Assembly: GCA_965224045.1 (NCBI GenBank)
Contig: CBDCYD010000006.1
Coordinates: 124,001-188,000 of the forward strand
Source of the DNA: Tectiglobus sp965224045
GTDB taxonomy: Bacteria > Pseudomonadota > Alphaproteobacteria > Rhizobiales > Hyphomicrobiaceae
DNA: 64,000 nt
Direction of reading: 5' to 3'
The notes under the pieces were generated by a model. It was not told where the DNA came from, did no database searches, and saw only the letters and a list, made by a program, of their open reading frames with translations. Position numbers and translations under genes: made by a program. Of this stretch, positions 1 to 8,746 are shown piece after piece. Each line of letters opens with the position of its first letter. Position 1 is the first letter of the stretch.

Positions 1-215
1 AGTATCCGTTCAAGTCGATGCATGGCTACTTGCAGCGGATATACGACGCGTTCGGCCCGGAACGCATGTTCTGGGGTACTGACATCAGCAAAATGCCGTG
101 CTCGTGGCAGCAATGCGTGACGATGTTCACGGAAGAACTTCCCTGGCTTGGCGAGGACGACAAGCGGTTGGTCATGGGCGATGCACTTTGCCGGTGGTGG
201 GGTTGGACGCGGTAG
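1..215 (+). CDS. Amidohydrolase (amidohydrolase-related family), C-terminal fragment
   Basis: The reading frame is open from base 3 of the window to the stop at 213-215, so only about 70 C-terminal residues are present and the start lies upstream. The fragment contains FGPERMFWGTD, the strand with the conserved metal-binding or catalytic Asp near the end of the TIM barrel in amidohydrolase-related (Amidohydro_2) hydrolases and decarboxylases, followed by the usual terminal helix (MGDALCRWWGW). The substrate cannot be read from this piece. It lies 24 bases before the SDR gene on the same strand and probably shares its operon. Confidence 0.75.
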   Translation, partial: YPFKSMHGYLQRIYDAFGPERMFWGTDISKMPCSWQQCVTMFTEELPWLGEDDKRLVMGDALCRWWGWTR

Positions 216-239
216 CGCCAGGAGTTGGGAGCAAATTCT

Positions 240-1088
240 ATGGCTCAGAATGCAAAGTCCCTGCCGGTGGCAGTTGTCGTGGGAGCGACGTCCAAGTGGC
301 AATCCGACGGGCGCAATACGCGGCTTGCGCACGGGAAGAACCTAGATGACAGCGCCATTCCCATCCATACTCGTTGGGGTGTTGGCGGCGCAATTGCGCA
401 GAAGTTTGCAGACGAGCGGTTCTTCGTTGTCCTGACGACGCGCACGTCGTCAAATGCAACAGCACTTTCGGAGGCGATCGGTGAACAGGGCGGTGCCTGC
501 ATGACCGTCGAATTGGATTTGTCGTCCGATGAATCCGTCGAACGCGCATTTGCTACCATCCGGCAGGAGGCGGGGGATCCGGAAGTCCTGGTCTACAATG
601 CCGGTTACCTGGAAGGGCGTGACCTGCCGCCCGACAAGGAACTCCTCGAACATATTCCTATAGAGATGTTCGACACAGCTTTGCAAATCGCTTGTCGCGG
701 ACCGTTTCTCGTCGCCAAAGAGGTCTTACCGGCAATGCGAAAGCGGGGCTCCGGATCATTCCTGATTTCCAACAACAGTAAATCTTTGCGAGGACGCAAA
801 CGGTTTACCGGCGAGTCGGTCTATTACCCGCGCGTCATGATGCGCGCACTTGCGCAGGTTCTCACGGAAGAATATTCGGTCCATGGTGTGCATGTGGCAA
901 ACGTCGTCATTGATGGGACAATCGACTCGCCCGGCACGCGCGCGCTTGCGAAAATCCAGCAGCAACCCGACCTCGCCATGAATCCAGCGAAGATCGCCGA
1001 GGCATTTTACTATCTTCACTGCCAGGACAGATCGTGCTGGACCCACGAGTTGCAACTCACGCCACACGTTACGTCACCGAGCTATTGA
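240..1088 (+). CDS. Short-chain dehydrogenase/reductase family protein, atypical
   Basis: 282 residues. The beta-alpha-beta start VAVVVGATS is separated from the second half of the glycine-rich loop (WGVGGAIA) by about 30 extra residues. Other SDR landmarks follow: the acidic strand VELDLSS, the strand VLVYNAG (NNAG equivalent) and ISNNS. At the catalytic position I see YYPRVMM rather than YxxxK, so the usual Lys is absent and normal SDR chemistry is doubtful. The ATG at 240 is preferred over an in-frame TTG at 225 because a GGGAG stretch lies about 9 bases before it. Family membership is secure; function is unknown, and the protein may be a non-catalytic or specialised reductase of the surrounding catabolic cluster. 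Confidence 0.75.
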   Translation: MAQNAKSLPVAVVVGATSKWQSDGRNTRLAHGKNLDDSAIPIHTRWGVGGAIAQKFADERFFVVLTTRTSSNATALSEAIGEQGGACMTVELDLSSDESVERAFATIRQEAGDPEVLVYNAGYLEGRDLPPDKELLEHIPIEMFDTALQIACRGPFLVAKEVLPAMRKRGSGSFLISNNSKSLRGRKRFTGESVYYPRVMMRALAQVLTEEYSVHGVHVANVVIDGTIDSPGTRALAKIQQQPDLAMNPAKIAEAFYYLHCQDRSCWTHELQLTPHVTSPSY

Positions 1089-1208
1089 CGGGCCGGCCTG
1101 TCATCGGAGGGCCGCGCAATCAAACGTCTGGCTCCACTCGTCAGGCTTTCGCCAGATCGCCAACCATCGGTTCGAACCTGTCGACCGCAGACTGAAGCAG
1201 GAAAATAC

Positions 1209-2387
1209 ATGACTGACTTCGACCGCATTATCGAGCGCCGCGGCACGCATTCTTCGAAGTGGGACAATATCGAAAAGCTTTCCGGCATCGCAGCGCACGA
1301 TGCGATCCCGATGTGGGTCGCTGACATGGATTTCGCGGCGCCGTCGGGGGTCAGAGAAGCACTGCTGGCGGAAGTAAATCGCAACGTCTACGGCTATTAT
1401 GCCGATACCGGCAGCTGGGCAACTGCACTTTGCGACTGGATGGCAAGACGGCACCGAGTTGTTTTCGATCCTGCCTGGGTTAGCCCGACCCCGGGCGTCG
1501 TGTCGGGTCTCGGCCTTATCCTGCAGGCTGTATCGGAGCCGGGCGACGAAGTCGTCGTCTTCCCTCCGGCCTATCATGCCTTCCGCAGGGTCATACTTGC
1601 GAACGAGCGCAGGATACTTGATGCCGAACTCGTGGAATCCAATGGCCGCTATGTCATGGATTTCGATGCTCTGACAAGGTTGCTGACGCCTCAAACCAAG
1701 GTCGTTTTTTTCTGCAGCCCGCACAACCCAGGTGGCAACACATGGTCACCAGACGAGATCTCCGAACTCGCGAGCTTCTGTATTGCGCACAATTTGATCC
1801 TGGTCTCGGACGAGATTCATTGCGACCTCGTCTACCCTCACGCCCGGCACACTCCGACATTCATCGCTGCGCCTGACGTCGCTGACCGGTTGATTACCTG
1901 CGTTGCAGCGACAAAGACGTTCAACCTTGCCGGTGCTCACGTTGGTGCATGTGTGACGTCAAACACGGATCTGAAACGGTGCCTGGATGCGCGAATCGCA
2001 GCAAGCGGGCTTGGGTCATACAATTCCTTCGGCATGACCGCCACGGAAGCGGCATGGAAGACCGGTGAGAGCTGGCTGAACGAGCTGATCACCTATCTCG
2101 ACATCAACCGGCAGCACTTCGACCGATCAATCGAGGCCGCCGTTCCCGGGGCCAAATCGATGCTGCTCGACGCAACCTATCTGGCCTGGGTGGATTTCTC
2201 GGGCACCGGACTATCGCCCGACGACGTGGCGCAACGCATCAAAGGCAATGCGCGGATTTTTGCAAGTCCCGGTCAACAATTCGGCCCCGGCGGCGACAAC
2301 CGGCTGCGCTTCAATTTCGCGACACCGCGGCCAGTACTTAATGAAGCGCTGAAACGCCTAAGTGATGCCTTCCGCGACGTGCGCTGA
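1209..2387 (+). CDS. MalY/PatB-type PLP-dependent aminotransferase or C-S beta-lyase
   Basis: 392 residues, normal length for fold-type I MalY/PatB enzymes. The N-terminus has the family signature PMWVADMDF. Further on are CSPHNPGG, the VSDEIHCDL segment with the PLP-pyridine Asp, and ATKTFNLAG, in which the Lys should form the Schiff base. Known members cleave cystathionine or cysteine conjugates to a thiol, pyruvate and ammonia; some act as aminotransferases. With a GST-like gene 9 kb downstream and several sulfur-linked genes in the window, cysteine-conjugate cleavage is a reasonable inference, not shown. The 120 bases upstream hold no gene. Confidence 0.88.
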   Translation: MTDFDRIIERRGTHSSKWDNIEKLSGIAAHDAIPMWVADMDFAAPSGVREALLAEVNRNVYGYYADTGSWATALCDWMARRHRVVFDPAWVSPTPGVVSGLGLILQAVSEPGDEVVVFPPAYHAFRRVILANERRILDAELVESNGRYVMDFDALTRLLTPQTKVVFFCSPHNPGGNTWSPDEISELASFCIAHNLILVSDEIHCDLVYPHARHTPTFIAAPDVADRLITCVAATKTFNLAGAHVGACVTSNTDLKRCLDARIAASGLGSYNSFGMTATEAAWKTGESWLNELITYLDINRQHFDRSIEAAVPGAKSMLLDATYLAWVDFSGTGLSPDDVAQRIKGNARIFASPGQQFGPGGDNRLRFNFATPRPVLNEALKRLSDAFRDVR

Positions 2388-2445
2388 CCGCAGCGCGTGG
2401 TTCAGGGCGCGCGACAATGATGAGCTTCAACAATGAGGACAAGCA

Positions 2446-3645
2446 ATGGAAGTTATCGACAGCAGTCAGGCGGTTGAGCGGCTCATGCGGTTTCTTGCGG
2501 TAGAAGGCGTGACGGGGCAGGAACGTGCCATTGGCGCTGAGATTGTTGCGGCGCTGAGAGAAGCCGGAGTTGCCCGCAAATGTATCCGGTTCGACGGAGC
2601 AAACAAGAATATCCCGCTGCCAACAGAAACCGGGAACCTTATTGTCGAACTGCCTGGCGCCGGTGGAATGAAAAGCGCACCGCCGCTGCTCTTTATGACC
2701 CACATGGACACCGTGCCTTTGTGCGCCGGCGCAAAGCCCCAGCGCAAGCATCGCAAGATTATCAATACCGCCAAGTCGGCTCTGGGCGGTGACAATCGAA
2801 CCGGGTGCGGCGTGCTCGTTACTCTGGCGGCCGAGCTGCGGCGGCAGAAACTTGATCATCCGCCGCTCAAACTGCTGTTCACGGTTCGCGAAGAAAGCGG
2901 TCTCTGGGGCGCGCGCAATATAGACAAAGCGGACTTCAAGGGCATCAAGACGGGCTTCAACTTTGACGGGCGTGCCGCCAACAATGTCATTATTGGCGCG
3001 GTGGGCGCCGATCGCTGGGAGGCGGAAATCCATGGCCACGCGGCTCATGCCGGCGGTGCTCCGGAGAAGGGCGTGAGCGCGACGCTCATTCTAGCGCAGG
3101 CTCTGGCCGAACTACACAAGAACGGCTGGTTCGGCAAGGTCGTAAAGGGTGGAAAATCGGGCACCAGCAACGTCGGCCCGGTCAGCGGCCTAACCGGCGG
3201 CCCCGCAGGCGACGCAACAAATGTCGTCACGGATTATGTCCGTGTCCGCGGTGAATGCCGCAGCCATGATGCGAAGTTCTTCAAGGAAATCACTGCCGCC
3301 TACAAGAACGCATTTGCTTTGGCGGCCAAGGCCATCGTCAACAGTGAAGGAAAGTCGGGCCGCGTGAAGTTTTCTTCGCGGACGGACTACCATCCATTTC
3401 TGATGCAAGAGGCAAAGCCGGTTGTTCAACGGGCAAAATCTGCAGTGGCAGCATTGGGCATGGAACCGGACGTTCGTGTGGCCAACGGCGGCCTCGATGC
3501 CAATTGGATGGTCCGACATGGCATTCCGACGGTGACATTTGGCGCCGGGCAGAACGAAGTCCACACCGTCAAGGAGTGGATCAACCTCACTGAGTATGAG
3601 CGCGCCTGCAATCTGGCTGTAACGCTGGCAACCATGCATGCCTAG
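2446..3645 (+). CDS. M20-family metallopeptidase, peptidase T-like
   Basis: 399 residues. Expected zinc ligands and catalytic residues are visible in order: MTHMDTVP (His and Asp), GGDNRTGCG (bridging Asp), TVREESG (catalytic Glu plus ligand), NFDGR (Asp) and a terminal EVHTVKE (His). An inserted dimerisation (lid) domain begins near residue 190 (RWEAEIHGHAAHAG). M20 enzymes of this type are cytoplasmic amino- or dipeptidases or amidohydrolases that use two Zn ions. An AGGA-like stretch sits a few bases before the ATG. It lies 58 bases after the C-S lyase on the same strand, which suggests both process peptide- or amide-linked substrates. Confidence 0.85.
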   Translation: MEVIDSSQAVERLMRFLAVEGVTGQERAIGAEIVAALREAGVARKCIRFDGANKNIPLPTETGNLIVELPGAGGMKSAPPLLFMTHMDTVPLCAGAKPQRKHRKIINTAKSALGGDNRTGCGVLVTLAAELRRQKLDHPPLKLLFTVREESGLWGARNIDKADFKGIKTGFNFDGRAANNVIIGAVGADRWEAEIHGHAAHAGGAPEKGVSATLILAQALAELHKNGWFGKVVKGGKSGTSNVGPVSGLTGGPAGDATNVVTDYVRVRGECRSHDAKFFKEITAAYKNAFALAAKAIVNSEGKSGRVKFSSRTDYHPFLMQEAKPVVQRAKSAVAALGMEPDVRVANGGLDANWMVRHGIPTVTFGAGQNEVHTVKEWINLTEYERACNLAVTLATMHA

Positions 3646-3758
3646 AAGGAATTCCTGCTTCGGTTGAGTTTCTTGCAAACCGGAAACCTATCGCCAGGCA
3701 CAACCCGGGCCACGGCCCAGGATTGACCGCAGCACTCGCAAACAAGAGGAGACTTGTG

Positions 3759-4721
3759 ATGGAAATGCGCCAACTGGGCCAACTGTGGCCGGCAAGCGTC
3801 CTCACGCTGGGTGGTGGTGGCATTGGTCAATTGTGGGGGCAGACGACCCGGGAAGAATGCATATCCGTGGTGCATGAGGCAGTCGACAACGGTATAACTC
3901 TCCTGGATATGGCACCGGGATACGGCAACGGAGAAGCGGAAGTCGTTATCGGTGAAGCCTTCAATGGTCGTCTTCCGGACGGCGTTCGCGTCACGACGAA
4001 ACACCGGCTTGGCACACCGGCCCCCGACCAGGTCGAGGCGAACATTTTCCAGAGCCTCGACGAGAGCCTCGCACGAATGCGTCTTGAGCGCGTCGACCTG
4101 TTCTTTCTCCACTCCAACATCATTCCGGATGACTACGATGCAAGCGCGTATACCGACCGCCCCGCAACACGTTGGACGACCTATGTAGAGCAGTTCATTC
4201 CGGCTTGCGAACGCCTCATGTCCGATGGACGCATCGGCGCATGGGGCATCACCGGAATTGGCATTCCCGGTTGTATTCTCAAGTCGCTCGATATGAGACT
4301 GCGTCCTGCCGCGGTCCAGTGCATTTCCAATCCGCTCGATTCAGCCGGCGAATTGAAATATTTCGAAGGCCCCAGCCGCGCCCGTGAGATCATCGCAAAG
4401 TCAAGGCACGTCAGTGCGGGCGTGTTGGGCATTCGCCCAGTTCAAGGTGGTGCGTTGACGGATCACCTTGATCGCGACCTGCCCGCGCATCACGGTGTGG
4501 TGGTCGATTACAACAAATGCGCCAAATTCCGCGAGTTGGCCCGAAACCTCGGCATGTCGGCGGCCGCGCTTGCGCACAGGTACGCGATATCGATGGAGGG
4601 CGTCGACACGGTCGTTCTCGGCTGCAAGAACCGGCTTGAATTGCTCGAGTGCATCTCGGCGGCGAATGCCGGTGAACTGGGGCAGTCAACCATCGAACAG
4701 GTCGATGCGGCTTGCGCGTGA
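3759..4721 (+). CDS. Aldo/keto reductase family oxidoreductase
   Basis: 320 residues, TIM-barrel AKR. The catalytic tetrad can be placed: Asp and Tyr in LLDMAPGYGNGE, Lys in VTTKHR and His in DLFFLHSN. The C-terminal cofactor region is represented by VVLGCKN. The ATG at 3759 was chosen over an in-frame TTG at 3723 because AGAGGAGA at 3745-3752 is a strong ribosome binding site at correct spacing. AKRs reduce aldehydes or ketones with NADPH, or act in the reverse direction; the substrate is unknown. It is the last gene of the leading plus-strand group and converges with the carboxymuconolactone-decarboxylase-family gene. Confidence 0.85.
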   Translation: MEMRQLGQLWPASVLTLGGGGIGQLWGQTTREECISVVHEAVDNGITLLDMAPGYGNGEAEVVIGEAFNGRLPDGVRVTTKHRLGTPAPDQVEANIFQSLDESLARMRLERVDLFFLHSNIIPDDYDASAYTDRPATRWTTYVEQFIPACERLMSDGRIGAWGITGIGIPGCILKSLDMRLRPAAVQCISNPLDSAGELKYFEGPSRAREIIAKSRHVSAGVLGIRPVQGGALTDHLDRDLPAHHGVVVDYNKCAKFRELARNLGMSAAALAHRYAISMEGVDTVVLGCKNRLELLECISAANAGELGQSTIEQVDAACA

Positions 4722-4854
4722 TCTCCGGCTGCGTGAGGGCGAAATCCGAAAGGAGGCCATCCTACTGGGACACGACCCGAGAAAAGCACGACTGCACATT
4801 CCGCCATTGCTACTGGCGCACCGGCAATCGATGTCATCGTATGCGACGACCAAC

Positions 4855-5427
4855 TCATCGGTTCTGCTTGGCGACCCACTCTTTGACGTTCTTCAACACG
4901 GCGCCGCCAACAGGTGGATCTTCCTCGACACCGAGCGTTTCAGTGACGCGCGCAAGCATGATGTAATAGCCAGCCATCAGGATGAGCTCGACGATCTCAC
5001 GATCGGTTAGATGCACGCGCGCCGCATCCAGCGCTTCTTGCGAAGCCCGCACGTTGACGACGACCTCGCGGGTAAGTCTGAGGGCCACCCGCTCAAGTTC
5101 GCTGAAGCATGCAGCGGTGTCATCGCCCGCCTCAATGGCATCAATTTGCGCTTGTGTCCCGCCCAGTTCCAATGCGACGGGCACGTGCTGCACATATTCG
5201 TATATGCCGCTCTCAAGCTTCACTGCGTGCAGCAGGCACAGTTCGCGCAACAACGGATCAAGCTTCGTTTTTCCCAAGATGGCACCACCGAGTTTCATCA
5301 CAGGCTTAAGGCAGGAATCGGCATGTGCGATCATTTCAAAGATGCGGACCTTGGCGGGCAGGCGCGCGAGCATACCGCGAGCTTCGTCCGATAGTGTCTC
5401 AGGTTCGGGATAGGGAATTCGCGCCAT
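4855..5427 (-). CDS. Carboxymuconolactone decarboxylase (AhpD-like) family protein
   Basis: 190 residues. The all-helical CMD fold is indicated by LLRELCLLHAVKLESGIYEYVQH, with the family's Glu and His in the EYVQH helix; the redox CxxC of true AhpD is missing. This subfamily (often seen beside catabolic genes and resembling 4-carboxymuconolactone decarboxylase) acts on aromatic ring-cleavage lactones or has unknown activity. The start at 5427 is supported by AAGGAT eight bases upstream; an in-frame start at 5604 would overlap the adjacent small ORF. It probably shares a transcript with that ORF, 10 bases upstream. Confidence 0.8.
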   Translation of the reverse strand: MARIPYPEPETLSDEARGMLARLPAKVRIFEMIAHADSCLKPVMKLGGAILGKTKLDPLLRELCLLHAVKLESGIYEYVQHVPVALELGGTQAQIDAIEAGDDTAACFSELERVALRLTREVVVNVRASQEALDAARVHLTDREIVELILMAGYYIMLARVTETLGVEEDPPVGGAVLKNVKEWVAKQNR

Positions 5428-5437
5428 GTTTGGATCC

Positions 5438-5584
5438 TTATTGGCTCGGGATGCAGACGTTTGCAACTTGGATTGAAGGGTTGGCGGCATCGTCGAGAAC
5501 TCTCTTGAACTCGCCGGAATACTCTGCGGCAAGCTGCGAAAGTCCGAGTTCTTCAGCTTTGCGATCGCTTTCGTTGTGATCCAT
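5438..5584 (-). CDS. Small hypothetical protein (about 48 residues)
   Basis: A short ORF ending 10 bases before the CMD-family gene on the same strand. From the ATG at 5584 it reads MDHNESDRKAEELGLSQL and continues as an acidic amphipathic helix ending NVCIPSQ. A GTG at 5632 with AGGA nearby is an alternative start giving 64 residues. The balanced charged composition and close placement suggest a real gene rather than a shadow, but I do not recognise a family. It could be an accessory or coupling peptide for the CMD-family enzyme. Confidence 0.4.
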   Translation of the reverse strand: MDHNESDRKAEELGLSQLAAEYSGEFKRVLDDAANPSIQVANVCIPSQ

Positions 5585-5720
5585 GGCGTTGTCTCGGATG
5601 TCAAAGACGTGCCCCGTCGAAATTGCAGGCACTCAAAATCCTGAACGGCACCTTATGCGCACAAGGAGACGTTGTCCCCGGAGCCGGACGACATATCGGT
5701 TCTTTGATCCCGCGGGGCCC

Positions 5721-6497
5721 TTATCGTGCACAACGTGCCGCCGTGGGCACAGCGGATTTATCAAGCGCGCCGCTCACCGCCTTTGCCCAAATAGCGTAGC
5801 CGTCACGGTTCATGTGGAGCCCGTCGGCAACGTATACTGCCTTAGGTATTCCATTCTTCAGCATCAGAGGGACGATATCAACGAACACCAAATCATCGCG
5901 TTGCTTGGTAATTTCCTTGATGAGGGCATTTGCACGCGTTTGCGTGGCGAACTTGTCCCAGTGGTAGAGCGATGGCTTGATCGCGATGAAGTAGACGGGT
6001 GTCGCATCGAGAGACCTGCTTTTCAGCTTCAGCAGGGTCTTTAAGGTCGCCAGAAGTTCACCAGGCGAGCGACCGCTCGCGATATCGTTCTCGCCGGCAT
6101 AGACCACGATCTCGCTCGGCTTGTGAGGCTTAATCAAGAGATCGAAATACTGCACAACGTGTGTGAGATGTGCGCCACCAAAGCCGCGACGGATGACGTT
6201 TCGCTTCGGCAGATCTCTCGCCAAGCTCACCCAGAAGCGAATGCTCGAGGACCCAACGAAGAGTGTACGGCAAGGCTTGAAGCCTGCGACTCGGTCTTGC
6301 TCCAAGAACGCCCGTATCTCGGGCCAGAACGGCCTACTGTGTGCCTGCTGAGCCATGGCGCGCTGGCCCAGCCATGCGATGGCCACAAGCGACAATAGGA
6401 ACAGGCAATACGACGAGTTAACGAATGGCGATCTTGATCCAGGTGCAAACACAAACGTTTCGTTCAGGTGTCTCACTCCGATATGCTTCCGATTCAT
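5721..6497 (-). CDS. SGNH/GDSL-type hydrolase, secreted or membrane-anchored
   Basis: About 258 residues from the ATG at 6497. One hydrophobic segment (SYCLFLLSLVAIAWLG) near residue 30 is a signal peptide or anchor. SGNH blocks follow: FVGSSSIRFW (nucleophile Ser), RGFGGAHLTHV (oxyanion Gly), YAGENDI (Asn block) and DGLHMN (catalytic Asp and His). This is an esterase/lipase-like periplasmic hydrolase; substrate unknown. Longer in-frame starts up to 6593 overlap the divergent CoA-transferase start and are less likely. No clear Shine-Dalgarno site decides the start. Confidence 0.78.
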   Translation of the reverse strand: MNRKHIGVRHLNETFVFAPGSRSPFVNSSYCLFLLSLVAIAWLGQRAMAQQAHSRPFWPEIRAFLEQDRVAGFKPCRTLFVGSSSIRFWVSLARDLPKRNVIRRGFGGAHLTHVVQYFDLLIKPHKPSEIVVYAGENDIASGRSPGELLATLKTLLKLKSRSLDATPVYFIAIKPSLYHWDKFATQTRANALIKEITKQRDDLVFVDIVPLMLKNGIPKAVYVADGLHMNRDGYAIWAKAVSGALDKSAVPTAARCAR

Positions 6498-6586
6498 CAC
6501 GCTTGGCATGCGGTTGCAGGCCGCGGCCGAAGGCTGTGCGTTCAGCAGCGTGCCATCGCAATCGCTCGACATTTTAGGACCCTCGC

Positions 6587-7798
6587 ATGCCACGTTCTGG
6601 ACCGACCAAGAGAAACAAGCCGTTTCATGGCGTCAAAGTTGTCGATATCTCGAATTTCCTTGCTGCACCGATGAGCGCGATGTTTCTCGCAGATTACGGC
6701 GCAGACGTCATCAAGGTGGAGCGGCCAGAAACGGGCGATGAGGTGCGCTATTGGGGGCGTAACAAGAATGACGTCGGCCTTTATTACAAGATCCTGGGGC
6801 GCGGAAAAAAATCGATCACGGCTGACTTGCGTACGCCGCTCGGTGCCGAGATTGTCAAGCGATTGGTTAAGGACGCCGACATCCTGATAGAAAACTATCG
6901 TACGGGAACACTCGAAAAATGGGGCATCGGGCCCGAAATTCTACAAGCACTCAATCCTGGGTTGATCGTCCTGCGTGTCACGGGCTTTGGGCAGACGGGC
7001 CCCTATAGGCACCGGCCCGGCTTTGGCACGCTTGCCGAAGCCTTTTCCGGATTTGTCTTCATAAACGGCGAACCAGATCGACCACCATTGCTCCCAGGCT
7101 TCGGGCTAGCCGATTCGACGACGGGACTGATGGCCGCATACCTCGCTTCGGCGGCCCTGCATGAAAAGCGCAATTCAGGTAAAGGTCAGATTATAGATCT
7201 CGCGATCTACGAGACTCTGTTCACACTGCTCGGACCGCAGGTGATCGATTACGATCAGCTTGGCGAGGTCCAGCACCGCCAGGGAAGCCGTCTGCCATTT
7301 ACTGCACCGCGAAACACATACCAAACCCGCGACCGCAAATGGGTTTCGATGGCGGGTTCGGCGCAGTCGACGTTCGAGCGGATTTGCGATGCGCTGAAGG
7401 TTCCCGAAATCGTCAATGATCCGCGATTTTCTGACAACCGCGCCCGACTCGACAATGCAGAAGCGCTTGATGTGGAATTGCAGGCAGCCATCGGCAAGTT
7501 TGATTTTGAGGAGCTTATGGACCTGTTCTTGGCGGTTGATGCGCCAGTGGCGCCCGTCAATGACATCGCTCAGATTTTTGCCGATCCGCAGTTTCAGGCG
7601 CGCGAGAACATTGCAACCATTGAGGATAGCGAGCTTGGCGGCCCAGTGCGGATGCAAAACGTGGTTGGCAAGTTCTCGGAGACTCCAGGTGAAATCAGAA
7701 GTGCCGGACCCAAATTGGGGTCGCACAACCGCGAAGTTCTCATCGAACAGCTTGGCTTTACGGAAGATGAATTGAAAGCTGCAGGACTAGACGTATGA
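6587..7798 (+). CDS. CaiB/BaiF (class III) CoA-transferase
   Basis: 403 residues, standard length. The N-terminus has GVKVVDISNFLAAPM and LADYGADVIKVE, typical of formyl-CoA transferase-like enzymes. GLADSTTGLMAA carries the Asp that forms the acyl-anhydride intermediate, and NYRTGTLEKWG is another conserved block. The enzyme moves CoA from a donor acyl-CoA to a free carboxylic acid. Its stop overlaps the start of the next gene by ATGA (7795-7798), so it is translationally coupled to an HMG-CoA-lyase-like enzyme. Activation of an acid followed by C-C cleavage of the acyl-CoA is the expected joint job (inference from the pairing). Confidence 0.9.
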   Translation: MPRSGPTKRNKPFHGVKVVDISNFLAAPMSAMFLADYGADVIKVERPETGDEVRYWGRNKNDVGLYYKILGRGKKSITADLRTPLGAEIVKRLVKDADILIENYRTGTLEKWGIGPEILQALNPGLIVLRVTGFGQTGPYRHRPGFGTLAEAFSGFVFINGEPDRPPLLPGFGLADSTTGLMAAYLASAALHEKRNSGKGQIIDLAIYETLFTLLGPQVIDYDQLGEVQHRQGSRLPFTAPRNTYQTRDRKWVSMAGSAQSTFERICDALKVPEIVNDPRFSDNRARLDNAEALDVELQAAIGKFDFEELMDLFLAVDAPVAPVNDIAQIFADPQFQARENIATIEDSELGGPVRMQNVVGKFSETPGEIRSAGPKLGSHNREVLIEQLGFTEDELKAAGLDV

Positions 7799-8746
7799 AT
7801 TTTCCTGATCAGGTTACCGTCGTCGATGTCGCGGCACGCGACGGTATTCAAAGCTTCAAGCGAGCGGTTGATACCGAAACCAAGGTCGCGATCGTCGACC
7901 GGTTATCCCGGACCGGACTGCCGGTTGTGGAAGTCACGGGCTTCGCGCATCCTCGCGTGATCCCGAATCTAGCCGATGCCGAAGAGGTTTGCGAGCGCAT
8001 CACCCGCAGGCCGGGCGTCATCTATCGCGGACTGGTTCCAAATGCGCGCGGCGCCGAGCGCGGCATTAAGACCGCTCTCGACGAGTTGCTCGGGTTGATC
8101 ACGGTGAGTGAGGCCTATCAGAAGAAGAACCAGAACATGACCCTGGAAGAGGGCGTCGAAGCCGCCATCGAGACATTTCGGATTGCAGACGGCGCCGGCA
8201 AGAAGTGGATCATGGCCCTCGGTATGTCGATGTGGTGCCCGTATGAAGGCCGGATCCCGGAAGAGCGCGTGCTCAGCATGATAGATACGTTCCACAATGC
8301 CGGAATGCGCCGCTTCTATCTTGCCGGCAGTCTTGGAATGGAGGACCCGCGCCATGTCTCGGAACTCTTCGGTCGCGTTCTTGGACGACACAATGATATC
8401 GCGGTTGGTTTCCACGTCCACAATCTCGCGGGTTCGGGCCTTGCAAACGTGCTGGCCGCGCTCGATGCCGGTGCTAGCTTTATCGAAGGTGCGATCTGCG
8501 GTATTGGAGGCGGAATCGCGATGCCGAAGACAATTGCATCAGTCGGCAACCTGGCGACCGAGGATATTGTTCACATGCTCAATGAAATGGGTATTTCTAC
8601 CGGCGTGGAAACACGCGAGATCGTTTTCTGCCGCGCGCGATGTCGCCACGATCCTGAAAATCGAAGCATCCAGCCATACCGCGCATATCGGCACGCGTTC
8701 GGACGTCATGGAAGGAGCGCGGAGTGCACCGAGGTCTCATCCATGA
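7795..8746 (+). CDS. HMG-CoA lyase family enzyme, interrupted by a one-base frameshift
   Basis: The first 277 or so residues are a clear HMG-CoA lyase/citramalyl-CoA lyase-like TIM barrel: VVDVAARDGIQS (substrate and metal-binding Asp), GFHVHNLAGSG (metal His ligands) and AICGIGGG. At the T run 8624-8627 the frame leaves the family. In the frame one base on, the expected C-terminus continues (SAARDVATILKIE, HTAHIGTRSDVME) and stops at 8746, overlapping the SDR start by ATGA. Read literally, the first frame runs into the SDR and gives a false 580-residue fusion to 9537. The coordinates here are those of the repaired gene. Cleavage of a 3-hydroxy-3-methylglutaryl-like CoA ester is expected. Confidence 0.8.
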
